A stretch of 64,000 nt of DNA, from positions 1 through 64,000 of the forward strand of contig JBAQWV010000143.1 in NCBI GenBank assembly GCA_049299095.1. The letters are read 5' to 3'. Made by a program: the position numbers and the translations under genes. Below are positions 26,352 to 33,992 of the stretch, in pieces. Positions within the stretch are counted from its first letter, which is position 1. Every line of letters starts with the position of its first letter. Source of the stretch: JAAEKA01 sp049299095. GTDB taxonomy: Bacteria; Chloroflexota; Anaerolineae; JAAEKA01. The notes beneath the pieces were generated by a model. The model was not told where the DNA came from and searched no databases. It saw only the letters and a list, made by a program, of their open reading frames with translations.

Positions 26352-28139
26352 ATGAATGATCTGAACGCTACGCCTCTTAGTACAGATGCAGAATTCGATG
26401 CGTTGCCCAGCGCCAGCCAGGCGCGCGGCCTTGACCCCGACACAGCCCGCTATCCCCTGGGCATGGTCGTGGCCGGTTCACTCTCCAAAGGGCTGGATGT
26501 GCGCCTCGCCCGCGAGATCAACACCGAAGATCAGGCTGTGGGCAGCTACGTGGTGGTGCGCGGCGCGGGCAAGCGCTTTTTCAGCATGATTACCGATGTG
26601 CTGCTGGGTGCGGCCAGTGACGAGGTCACGCTAAACCCGCCTGACCTGTCCGATCCCTTCCTACGCGAGATTCACCAGGGTACCAGCACTTTTGGCCTGC
26701 TGCACCTTAGCCCCATGCTGACGCTGGATGCCGAGGCGGGGGGCGAGCCGCAGCCGGTGAAGACCGTGCCGGGGCACTTCAGCCCGGTGCGCGCGGCCAG
26801 TCAAGCGGAGGTAAGCGAGGTATTCGGCGAGGAAGGCCACGACGCGGCGCGCAAAACCCACTTCTTTCATGTGGGCAATCCGCTGGACATGGCTGATGTC
26901 AAGGTGACGCTCAGCCTGGAGCGGCTGGTGGAGCGCTCATCCGGCGTGTTTGGCAAAAGCGGAACCGGCAAGACCTTCCTGAGCCGCCTGCTGCTGGCCG
27001 GCATTATTCGCGAGCGCGTGGCCGTGAACCTGATCTTTGACATGCACAATGAATATGGCTGGGAGGGTAGCAGCGAAGGCGTCACCAGCAAGGTGAAGGG
27101 GTTGAAGCAGATTTTCCCCGACGGCCGCGTCAGCATCTTCACGCTGGACGACGAATCGAGCCGACGCCGCGGCTCTAATCCCGACTATACCGTCACCATC
27201 GGTCTCGATCAGGTGGAGCCGGACGATGTGGAGATGTTGCAGGGCATCCTCAACCTGAGCGAGCCGCAGTTGGGCGCGATCTTCGCCCTGCACCGCTATC
27301 TGCGCCGCGACTGGCTGGCGAACTTCCTCGACGACACCTGGTTGGACAACCAGCAAGCCTTCGATCCTGACACCGGCAAAGAAAAATCGGGCTTGCAGGT
27401 GCTGGCCGAGGAGACGGGCCAGCCCTTCCAGACGCTGGCCGCGCTGCGCCGCCGGCTGCTGCAATTTGAGCGCTACGGCTTCCTCAAGCCGCACGCCGTG
27501 GACGATTCGGTGGAGCGCCTGCTGCGCTATCTGGACGCGGGCACCAACGTAGTGCTGGAGTTTGGCCGCTACGGCAACAGCCTGGACGCCTATATTTTTG
27601 TGGCGAATTTCCTTACGCGGCGGCTGCATCAAAAGTACGTAGAGAAGAAGGAGAACGCCTTCGGCAACAAGGCCGAGGAGCCTAAGCCGCTGGTGATTAC
27701 CATCGAGGAGGCGCACAAGTTCCTGGACCCGGCGATTGCCGGCCACACGATCTTCGGCACAATTGCGCGCGAGCTGCGCAAGTACAACGTCACGCTATTC
27801 ATCGTGGATCAACGCCCCAGCCAGATTGACCCTGAGGTGATGAGCCAGATCGGCACGCGCGTCACTGCGCTGCTGGACGAGGAGAACGACATCCGCGCGG
27901 TGCTGATGGGGGTGAGCGGAGCAGCCGGGCTGAAGGAGGTGCTGGCGCGGCTGGACACGCGGCAACAGGCGTTGATCCTGGGCCACGCCGTGCCGATGCC
28001 CGTGGTGGTGCAGACGCGTTCCTACGATCTGACCTTCTACAAGGCGATGGGCCATGTGGACGATGCCGAGTTGCCCGCGCGGCTGGCTGAAAACGTCATG
28101 AAGATGCGTGGCGAGGAAGGCTTCGAGGGCTTCGATTAA
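26352..28139 (+). CDS. herA: HerA family DNA translocase/ATPase
   Basis: The 595-residue hexameric FtsK-HerA ATPase has an N-terminal HAS barrel (about 30-110), Walker A GVFGKSGTGKTFLSRLL near 198-214 and Walker B PLVITIEEAHKFL near 443-455. LRKYNVTLFIVDQRPSQIDP and IGTRVTALL, sensor and arginine-finger regions, follow. It pumps DNA to the NurA nuclease during end resection; HerA-type ATPases also serve in anti-phage systems. GGAG 8 nt before the ATG fixes the start. It is the last gene of the operon. Confidence 0.93.
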   Translation: MNDLNATPLSTDAEFDALPSASQARGLDPDTARYPLGMVVAGSLSKGLDVRLAREINTEDQAVGSYVVVRGAGKRFFSMITDVLLGAASDEVTLNPPDLSDPFLREIHQGTSTFGLLHLSPMLTLDAEAGGEPQPVKTVPGHFSPVRAASQAEVSEVFGEEGHDAARKTHFFHVGNPLDMADVKVTLSLERLVERSSGVFGKSGTGKTFLSRLLLAGIIRERVAVNLIFDMHNEYGWEGSSEGVTSKVKGLKQIFPDGRVSIFTLDDESSRRRGSNPDYTVTIGLDQVEPDDVEMLQGILNLSEPQLGAIFALHRYLRRDWLANFLDDTWLDNQQAFDPDTGKEKSGLQVLAEETGQPFQTLAALRRRLLQFERYGFLKPHAVDDSVERLLRYLDAGTNVVLEFGRYGNSLDAYIFVANFLTRRLHQKYVEKKENAFGNKAEEPKPLVITIEEAHKFLDPAIAGHTIFGTIARELRKYNVTLFIVDQRPSQIDPEVMSQIGTRVTALLDEENDIRAVLMGVSGAAGLKEVLARLDTRQQALILGHAVPMPVVVQTRSYDLTFYKAMGHVDDAELPARLAENVMKMRGEEGFEGFD

Positions 28140-28240
28140 ACCAGTTTGGGGGTATTTGAAAAGCCATAATCAGTGGTTCGACAGCGTACAGCGCCACCGA
28201 TGGTAGCTTGCACGCTGCGGGCTGTCAAGTCGCGCAGGCT

Positions 28241-30271
28241 GTGAACATTTGTCCGCGCTGCGGCGTGCAATGCAATGAACCTGCCCGCGCGGGCAAATGT
28301 CGTTTTGTTTTGCTGGATATTCAAGCCTATGGGTGTCCTATGACCACTGATCATAACAAACGTTTATTGTATCTGTTCCTCGCCATCGCTCTGGTCGCAC
28401 TGACGGCGCTGACCGGCTGGGCTGGCTATAGGTTGTTCAGCCGTGCGCTGGGACCGGCCGTCACCACCACCCCATCCCCTGCGGTGGTGACGGTGATCGT
28501 GGTCGCCACCCCCACCCAGCCGATCCCCTCTCCCACGCCGACACCCCTCTCGACCGTCACCACCATTGCCACCATGCCAACGGTCGCAACCGTGACGGCG
28601 TCCACACCGACTGCCGCGTTGAGCGTGATCGTCACGGCCGATCTGGCGAATCTGCGCAGCGCACCGGACATTGGTGCGCCAGTGCTGGGGGCCGCGCCCA
28701 AAGGCACACTCTTGCAGCCGCAAGGCCGTACGGCTGACAACCAATGGCTGCAGGTGTGCTGTGTCTCCAATCAGTGGGGCTGGATCACCAACCATTCCGA
28801 CCTGGTAACGTTGAATTTCCAGCCCGGCCTGCTGCCGGTGGTGCAATTCCCCACACCCGCGCCACAGCCACAGCCGACCCATACGCCCCCGCCTACGTGG
28901 ACGCCCGCGCCACAGCCGACCCGCACGCCCTTGCCTACGTGGACGCCCGCGCCGCAGCCGACCCGCACGCCCCTGCCCACGTGGACGCCCGTGCCGCCCG
29001 CGGCCACAGCCACTTCCACACCGCCCACCGACTTCTGGCGAGGCGAGTACTTCAACAACCTCACGCTGCAAGGTCCACCGGTGTTGACACGACACGACGC
29101 GGCCCTCACTTTTAGCTGGGGAACAGGCAGCCCCGCGCCCGGCGTGGTCTCCGCGGATAACTTCAGCGCGCGCTGGACGCGCTGGCTGGTCATGCCGCGC
29201 AGCGATACCGTGCGCTTCGCAGTACGCGTAGACGATGGCGTGCGCATCAAGCTGGATGGCGCGCTGATCCTCGATGCCTGGCGCGACAGCGCACAGGCTG
29301 AATACGCGGTGGAACGACCAGTGTCAGCCGGCTCGCATCTCGTGGAGGTAGAGTATTACGAGCGCAACGGGCAGGCCGAGATCAATTTCGGCTGGATGCC
29401 GGTCGCGCCATCCCCAACAGCCAGCAGCACCCCCACGACGACCGCGACCGCTACGCGCACGCCAACGTCCTCCCCCACCGGCACACGCACGCCAACGGCG
29501 ACGCCGACGACCACAGTCACCGGCAGCCCCACGTCAACAGCGACGCCGACGCCGACCGTGACGACAATGCCTACTATCGTTGTGCCGCCGTCGGAACCAA
29601 CCGCCACGCCCACCGCCACCAACACGCCAGCCACCACGGCTACGAGCACATCAACGGCTACCACTGCTGCCACAGCCACGAGTACGTCAACACCGACGTT
29701 TACGGCTACCAGCACAGCGACTGCCACAGCGACGGCCACGCGCACACCAACGCCCACACCGCTCACTGCGACCCCGACGGCCACATCCGCGCCGCCCACC
29801 GCCACGCCCTCTGCCACCAGTGAACCGGCAGCGACGCCCACACCCACGATCACACCATTGCCACCCACCCCGACCGCCACGGCGACGCCTGCGTTGCAGC
29901 CGTCGTTGGTGATCTCACCGACCACCGGCTGGGCGGGCACAGTGGTGCAGGTGACGGGCGCCAACTGGCTGCCGAATGACCGGGTGACACTCACAGTCAC
30001 ACAGCCGCGCAGCCGCGGGCTGGAGTTTGCGCGCGCGCGCCTCCGCGTGCGTACCGACCGACAGGGCCGCTTCACCGCCACCCTGACCATGCCGCCGCAA
30101 GTGGCGCAGCCCGGTGCCACCGCAGTATGGATCGTCGGCACGGGCAGCCGCAGCACGCGCGCCACCGCAGTCTTTACGTTGACGCCGCCCTCGGATGCAA
30201 CGCCGGTCGGCGCGCCGACGGTGATCACCCCGGCCACGGACAGCACACCACCGCCGGACAGCAACCCATAG
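28241..30271 (+). CDS. Membrane-anchored SH3b/PA14 protein with Thr/Pro-rich stalk and possible zinc ribbon
   Basis: The layout of this roughly 676-residue protein is a Cys-rich N-terminus (ICPRCG then Cys about every 5-12 residues), one transmembrane helix (about 44-66) and a Thr/Pro linker. A bacterial SH3 domain follows (LRSAPDIGAPVLG, WLQVCCV, WGWITNHSDLV). A fourfold repeat of about 14 residues (PTRTPLPTWTPAPQ) leads to a PA14 domain (WRGEYFNNLTLQGPP, RVDDGVRIKLDG). A long Thr-rich stalk and a C-terminal Ig-like domain complete it. PA14 and SH3b domains bind glycans or cell wall. The start is uncertain: GTG at 28241 gives a zinc-ribbon-first protein, and ATG at 28340 starts just before the helix. 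No clear ribosome binding site decides. Confidence 0.75.
   Translation: MNICPRCGVQCNEPARAGKCRFVLLDIQAYGCPMTTDHNKRLLYLFLAIALVALTALTGWAGYRLFSRALGPAVTTTPSPAVVTVIVVATPTQPIPSPTPTPLSTVTTIATMPTVATVTASTPTAALSVIVTADLANLRSAPDIGAPVLGAAPKGTLLQPQGRTADNQWLQVCCVSNQWGWITNHSDLVTLNFQPGLLPVVQFPTPAPQPQPTHTPPPTWTPAPQPTRTPLPTWTPAPQPTRTPLPTWTPVPPAATATSTPPTDFWRGEYFNNLTLQGPPVLTRHDAALTFSWGTGSPAPGVVSADNFSARWTRWLVMPRSDTVRFAVRVDDGVRIKLDGALILDAWRDSAQAEYAVERPVSAGSHLVEVEYYERNGQAEINFGWMPVAPSPTASSTPTTTATATRTPTSSPTGTRTPTATPTTTVTGSPTSTATPTPTVTTMPTIVVPPSEPTATPTATNTPATTATSTSTATTAATATSTSTPTFTATSTATATATATRTPTPTPLTATPTATSAPPTATPSATSEPAATPTPTITPLPPTPTATATPALQPSLVISPTTGWAGTVVQVTGANWLPNDRVTLTVTQPRSRGLEFARARLRVRTDRQGRFTATLTMPPQVAQPGATAVWIVGTGSRSTRATAVFTLTPPSDATPVGAPTVITPATDSTPPPDSNP
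29400..29890 (+). repeat. Low-complexity coding region: Thr/Pro/Ala-rich stalk
   Basis: About 160 codons are nearly all Thr, Ala, Pro and Ser (PTATPT, TATSTST). The DNA looks like imperfect short tandem repeats of ACG/GCC triplets, but it is an open frame in the PA14 protein. It likely forms an extended stalk outside the cell. Confidence 0.75.
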
Positions 30272-30292
30272 AGACCGTGGGCAAAGGCTACA

Positions 30293-30335
30293 AAGAATTC
30301 GGCAGCGGCTCAATCGCTGCCGAATTCTTGATTTT
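30293..30335 (+). terminator. Rho-independent terminator after the PA14 protein gene
   Basis: A perfect 15-bp stem (30293-30307 with 30315-30329) has a 7-nt loop and is followed by GATTTTG. Confidence 0.85.
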
Positions 30336-30345
30336 GCCGCGCCGC

Positions 30346-30374
30346 TTGCAGATTCCCCGCGCTTCTACTACAAT
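30346..30374 (+). promoter_or_regulatory. Promoter of aroD, leaderless
   Basis: TTGCAG (30346-30351), 17 bp, TACAAT (30369-30374), then 6 nt and the ATG of aroD. There is no Shine-Dalgarno. Confidence 0.7.
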
Positions 30375-30380
30375 TTTAGC

Positions 30381-31259
30381 ATGACTTATCTTGCTGTTGC
30401 TTTAGCTGCGCAAACCACCGCGGCCGCGCAGGCTGCGCTCCGGCAGATCGCAGGCCGCGCGGATCTGGCTGAACTGCGTCTGGACTTGATGCACGAATTT
30501 GATCTGCCTGCCTTGCTGGCCGCGCGGCCCCTGCCGGTGATCGTAACCTGTCGCCCGCCGCGCGAAGGGGGGCGCTGGCAAGGCAACGAAGCCGCTCGGC
30601 TGGCGGTGCTGCAACAGGCTGCCGCACTGGGCGCTGAATATGTGGACGTAGAGTGGGATGCCGCGGCGATGCTGCCTAACCTGGATCGCACGCACACGCG
30701 CGTGATCCTGTCGCGTCATCATTTCAACACGATGCCCGTGGATTTGGCACAGCAAGCTGCGGCGCTCGCGCAGGCGGGCGCGGATGTGGTGAAGGTGGTG
30801 GGGATGGCGCACAGCCTGACCGACTGCGCACGGGCTTTGCGGGTGCTGGACGAAGCCCCCCTACCCACAATTGCAATCGCGATGGGGGTGTACGGTCTGC
30901 CCAGCCGCGTGCTGGCCTTCCGCTCTCCGCGCGCGCTGCTAAGTTTTGCCACGCCGGACGCTGCTGCGGGCACTGCGCCCGGCCAGCTCACGCTAACGAC
31001 GATGCTGGAGGACTTGCGCGTGCGCGCGCTGACGCCACAAACTACGGTTATCGGTTGGGCTGATGGCGACGTACGCGCCTGCGGGGCGGCAAATGCGCGG
31101 CTGGCCGCGCAGGGGCTGGACGCGGTGACGATTCCGCTGCTGTCTGTGGGGGATACAGACCGCGCACAGGCCGCGGCTAGCTTGCGGCTGGCATTCGTCC
31201 TGCCTGCGGGTGAAGCAGGTGCGGTGGCGCTGGCGCGCTGGGCTGCAACACAAGCGTAG
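30381..31259 (+). CDS. aroD: Type I 3-dehydroquinate dehydratase with degenerate AroE-like tail
   Basis: The enzyme converts 3-dehydroquinate to 3-dehydroshikimate. The catalytic residues are present: Glu91 in YVDVEW, His113/114 in SRHHF, Schiff-base Lys138 in DVVKVVGM, plus GVYGLPSRVLA and the GTAPGQLTL loop. The dehydratase part ends near residue 210. The last 80 residues begin TPQTTVIGWADGDV and continue GLDAVTIPLL. They resemble the beginning of shikimate dehydrogenase (in bifunctional AroDE: VFGVIGDPV..., then GLDAVYxPL), but without its catalytic Lys-Asp part. It is therefore probably a decayed AroDE fusion or a new regulatory tail. TyrA at 17616 belongs to the same pathway. Confidence 0.88.
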   Translation: MTYLAVALAAQTTAAAQAALRQIAGRADLAELRLDLMHEFDLPALLAARPLPVIVTCRPPREGGRWQGNEAARLAVLQQAAALGAEYVDVEWDAAAMLPNLDRTHTRVILSRHHFNTMPVDLAQQAAALAQAGADVVKVVGMAHSLTDCARALRVLDEAPLPTIAIAMGVYGLPSRVLAFRSPRALLSFATPDAAAGTAPGQLTLTTMLEDLRVRALTPQTTVIGWADGDVRACGAANARLAAQGLDAVTIPLLSVGDTDRAQAAASLRLAFVLPAGEAGAVALARWAATQA

Positions 31260-31272
31260 GGTTGTCATTATC

Positions 31273-31299
31273 TCCTCATCCGAAACACGGCGATGAGGA
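31273..31299 (+). terminator. Weak hairpin after aroD
   Basis: TCCTCATC (31273-31280) pairs with GATGAGGA (31292-31299) around an 11-nt loop, without a T-run. It is possibly a weak terminator. Confidence 0.35.
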
Positions 31300-31314
31300 C
31301 CGTCTTCACGAAAA

Positions 31315-31342
31315 ATTCAGAAATTATTCAGGAAAAATTCAA
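31315..31342 (+). promoter_or_regulatory. Three 11-bp-spaced direct repeats (ATTCAG) upstream of the WXG100 gene
   Basis: ATTCAG, ATTCAG and ATTCAA start at 31315, 31326 and 31337, exactly one helical turn apart, each preceded by an A-rich spacer. The last lies 17 bp before TATGGT (31360-31365). The arrangement fits a response regulator of the OmpR/PhoB type. The regulator is unknown. Confidence 0.45.
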
Positions 31343-31366
31343 GACTCGCGCGGGGAGCATATGGTA

Positions 31367-31398
31367 AGATAGTGCAGTAGTGAGATAATGCAGTTGTG
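31367..31398 (+). repeat. Tandem 16-bp direct repeat
   Basis: AGATAGTGCAGTAGTG (31367-31382) is followed directly by AGATAATGCAGTTGTG (31383-31398), with two differences. The small dyad CAGTT-GTGT-AACTG (31391-31404) overlaps the end. A TACAAT follows at 31405-31410. It is a possible regulator site. Confidence 0.55.
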
Positions 31399-31508
31399 TA
31401 ACTGTACAATGCGTGCTCTCACTTCCTCTTTTTGTATACTTATGACCTTGTGTACCTGCCTTCGGCATACCAATCTCCCAATCTACCCGCCTCTGGAGCA
31501 CTTATCCG

Positions 31509-32633
31509 ATGAGCAATGACATCATTCAGGCGCAATACGACACGCTAAACGCAGTGGCGCGGCGCTTCGGCGACCAGGCGGAGGCGAGCAGCCAGATGCT
31601 GGCTGGGGTGCGTCGCGCCATGCAGCCACTGCAAGCCGGTGCGTGGCAGGGTCGCGGCTCCACAGCGTTTTTCAACGAAATGACTGGTGAGTTGTTGCCC
31701 GCGTTGAATCGCCTCGTAGCCGCGCTGCAACAGGCACAAACCGTTACTACTGATATTGCCCGTCTCGTGCGCGCAGCCGAGGAAGAGGCTGCACAGCCCT
31801 TCCGGGGTGGCGAGAACGCAGGCAGCGATGCCGGAACCGCAGCAGGCGCTGACACGGCGCCGATACAAACGCTGCTGCCAACACCGCTGCCGACCAACCA
31901 GATCTTTGCCGATTCCTACATGGATGGTCTGGTGGGTTTGCAAGTACAGGGAGCCAACACCGCCCAACTGAACAGCGCGATGGAGACGCTGGCTGGCACC
32001 CCCACGCCCGAGCAGGTAAACCAGGCGCTGGATCAGATCGCCCAGGCGCGCGGCGTGCCGCGTGCCGAGATCGAGGCGCAATACCAGCGTTACCTAGCCC
32101 TGCGCGACGAAGCTGCGCGCATCGCCGCGGCCAAGGGCATGGATCAGGTTCCCGCGGCCAGCCAGTTCCTGCACGATGACTTCATGGGCAGTACCACACA
32201 ACTGCGCTACGGCAAGGTCGTGGGCGACGCGCTGGGCATTGACCCGGTGTTCGGTGCGCTACTCAACCCCACTGGCGGGCTGGTCGGCCCCGGCAACGCG
32301 GCCGTTGACCTGGGCGATAGCGCACTGGGTTATCACGGCGTGGTGCATGACGCCGCCGGCTACCTCTACAACTACCACAACATGGGACCAGGCTATGACT
32401 ATCTGGGCCTGGAAGGGCGCGATACCAGCAGTCCATTGACCGGCCAGCAGGCTGGCATCCAGTATTGGACAAACAACATCAACGCGGGCTTTGTGGAATC
32501 AACCCTGTCGAATACCGGCGGCACGTTGCTCGGTGTAGCGGAAGATGTAAAAACCGGCGTCACCCAAACAATAGACGCTATCAGTGATGGCGTTGAGAGC
32601 GTCCGTGACTGGTTTGGCGATTTATTTGACTGA
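31509..32633 (+). CDS. WXG100-like protein with C-terminal extension
   Basis: The 374-residue protein has about 100 N-terminal residues that are helical with a central AWQGRGSTAFF (Trp46-x-Gly48), the turn of WXG100/ESAT-6 proteins, substrates of type VII secretion. A linker follows, and then a domain of unknown kind rich in Gly, Tyr and His (ALGYHGVVHDAAGYLYNYHN, GPGYDYLGL). The size suggests a WXG100-led effector or structural protein rather than a simple 100-residue ESAT-6. TGGAG 10 nt before the ATG supports the start. The next gene is 10 nt away, so they are co-transcribed. No EssC/EccC ATPase is in the window. Confidence 0.7.
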   Translation: MSNDIIQAQYDTLNAVARRFGDQAEASSQMLAGVRRAMQPLQAGAWQGRGSTAFFNEMTGELLPALNRLVAALQQAQTVTTDIARLVRAAEEEAAQPFRGGENAGSDAGTAAGADTAPIQTLLPTPLPTNQIFADSYMDGLVGLQVQGANTAQLNSAMETLAGTPTPEQVNQALDQIAQARGVPRAEIEAQYQRYLALRDEAARIAAAKGMDQVPAASQFLHDDFMGSTTQLRYGKVVGDALGIDPVFGALLNPTGGLVGPGNAAVDLGDSALGYHGVVHDAAGYLYNYHNMGPGYDYLGLEGRDTSSPLTGQQAGIQYWTNNINAGFVESTLSNTGGTLLGVAEDVKTGVTQTIDAISDGVESVRDWFGDLFD

Positions 32634-32643
32634 GAGGTGTTGC

Positions 32644-33408
32644 ATGACGATTCCCTGTGCCATTTCATACCCTGTCACCCTCTCACCGGCACAACTGGCT
32701 TACCTGCTTTCGCTCACTGGTATTCAAGATTTGGTGGGCCTGGCCGATGAAGGCCTCTTTCCCAGAAACGGCGACCATTGGGAACGGCTTTTTCTGCACG
32801 GCCGCGCCGAATTGGAGCGTGACCAGTGGTTGTATCAACCGCCCAACAGTGCCCGCACAGCCATCAATCAGGAGTTGCTGACAGTAGTGACCACGATGGC
32901 TGCGCCGGACGCAGTGCTGGTGACCACACTCAACCGTCCTGGCCTGCCCAGCCAAAGCGTCACCCATTATATTTCAACCTTTGTCGTGGAAGCGTGCTAC
33001 GATGGCCTGTACTACCGGATGGCTGCCTTGTCATCACCGGAAGTAATGCTGATGCGGCTGGCAAGCACCTTGGGTCTGCCCTCACAGCAGCCCGCGCTGG
33101 ACGAATTCGTGCTGTCCAATGAGAGTGCGCGGCAGGCTGTGGCCGATCCGGCGCCGGAACACCTGGCCCGGCTGGGCGTGCCCAGCAGCAGTATACAGCT
33201 TTTCGCCCGCGCCCTCGATGCGGGTCGGCGTGCCAAGGTGCAGGTGATGCGACTGCGTTACGGCCAGGTGCAGGCAGTTCACCGCGTGCGCGCCCTGTTC
33301 GCCAGTGAATCCTCGGCCTGGCTGGCTTTGCCTGCTGATGGCGCGCGCGTACGCATGGTGCCCGCGTACGCGGGCGGTCTGGCCGAACAGGTGCAAGCCT
33401 TGCTATAA
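32644..33408 (+). CDS. Hypothetical protein, possible EspG-like chaperone
   Basis: The 254-residue soluble protein has no signal peptide. Its N-terminus (TLSPAQLAYLLSLTG) and the alternating strand-helix pattern remind me of EspG, the ESX chaperone that binds WXG/PE-PPE substrates. I cannot confirm this from sequence alone. The position directly after a WXG100-like gene makes the idea reasonable. The start is the ATG at 32644 with GAGAGG 6 nt upstream; an ATG at 32584 lies inside the previous gene. The function should be treated as unknown. Confidence 0.6.
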   Translation: MTIPCAISYPVTLSPAQLAYLLSLTGIQDLVGLADEGLFPRNGDHWERLFLHGRAELERDQWLYQPPNSARTAINQELLTVVTTMAAPDAVLVTTLNRPGLPSQSVTHYISTFVVEACYDGLYYRMAALSSPEVMLMRLASTLGLPSQQPALDEFVLSNESARQAVADPAPEHLARLGVPSSSIQLFARALDAGRRAKVQVMRLRYGQVQAVHRVRALFASESSAWLALPADGARVRMVPAYAGGLAEQVQALL

Positions 33409-33424
33409 TAGGGGAGAACTACTT

Positions 33425-33862
33425 GTGAATAAACAGTTCCGTCATCGCTTTCTGTCTGGTACAACGTTTCCCATAGTTCTGGTCTTCGTCCTCGCCGTTT
33501 TTGTGCTCACCTCTTGCAATGCCATGAACGCCAACCGCTTACATATTCGCATCCAAAATACCAGCTCCTCTGACATCAGCGACTTTTGGCTGGGTGCAGG
33601 CTCCGGTGCAGGCGGGCCAGGCAGCCGTTCGTTCGGGGCCATTGCCAGCGGCGCAACTACGCCCTATCGCGCGCTAAAAGCCGAATTCGGCTTGTACAGC
33701 AACTATAATTTCCTGACCACAGAGGGCCAGCGCTTCATCGGCACAACCTTCCCCAACGAGCTGTTCGGCAAGGTTGAGCTGGAGCCAGGCTATTACACCT
33801 TTGTCGTTTCCACCAGCGGAGACGCCACCAGCCTTGAGATTGTGACCGATCCAGCGCCTTAA
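33425..33862 (+). CDS. Small lipoprotein in the WXG100 cluster
   Basis: The predicted start is GTG at 33425 with GGGGAG 9 nt upstream; the earlier in-frame ATG at 33305 lies within the preceding gene. The 145-residue product has a long hydrophobic signal with lipobox LTSC, then a small beta-rich domain (IRIQNTSSSDISDFWLGAG, GYYTFVVST). No family is recognised. It lies 16 nt after the EspG-like gene, in the same transcript, and is probably on the outer face of the membrane. Confidence 0.7.
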   Translation: MNKQFRHRFLSGTTFPIVLVFVLAVFVLTSCNAMNANRLHIRIQNTSSSDISDFWLGAGSGAGGPGSRSFGAIASGATTPYRALKAEFGLYSNYNFLTTEGQRFIGTTFPNELFGKVELEPGYYTFVVSTSGDATSLEIVTDPAP

Positions 33863-33888
33863 TCGCTGACTTGCGGTCAGCAATGGGG

Positions 33889-33988
33889 CTATTCCCTGCT
33901 TGCCAGCTAATCGGTGATGTGTACAATGAAAGCAGCCAGCCAGGCGGGCTGGCTGTAGTGCCAACACATGCTGAAAAGCAGGGAATAG
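33889..33988 (+). repeat. Inverted repeat that could hide the ribosome binding site of the VWA-FHA gene in read-through RNA
   Basis: CTATTCCCTGCTT (33889-33901) is the exact complement of AAGCAGGGAATAG (33976-33988). The right arm contains the AGGGA ribosome binding site of the gene at 33993. The left arm lies upstream of the expected transcription start. A second hairpin (CAGCCAGCC/GGCTGGCTG, 33933-33955) is nested inside. Confidence 0.6.
33900..33927 (+). promoter_or_regulatory. Promoter of the VWA-FHA gene
   Basis: TTGCCA (33900-33905), 16 bp, TACAAT (33922-33927). RNA made here would start near 33934 and would lack the left arm of the surrounding inverted repeat. Confidence 0.55.
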
Positions 33989-33992
33989 TCCA

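Noticed and set aside
28870..28995. Regular repeats that at first sight could be a CRISPR-like or minisatellite array
   Set aside because: They are in-frame 14-codon Pro/Thr repeats of the PA14 protein without spacers.
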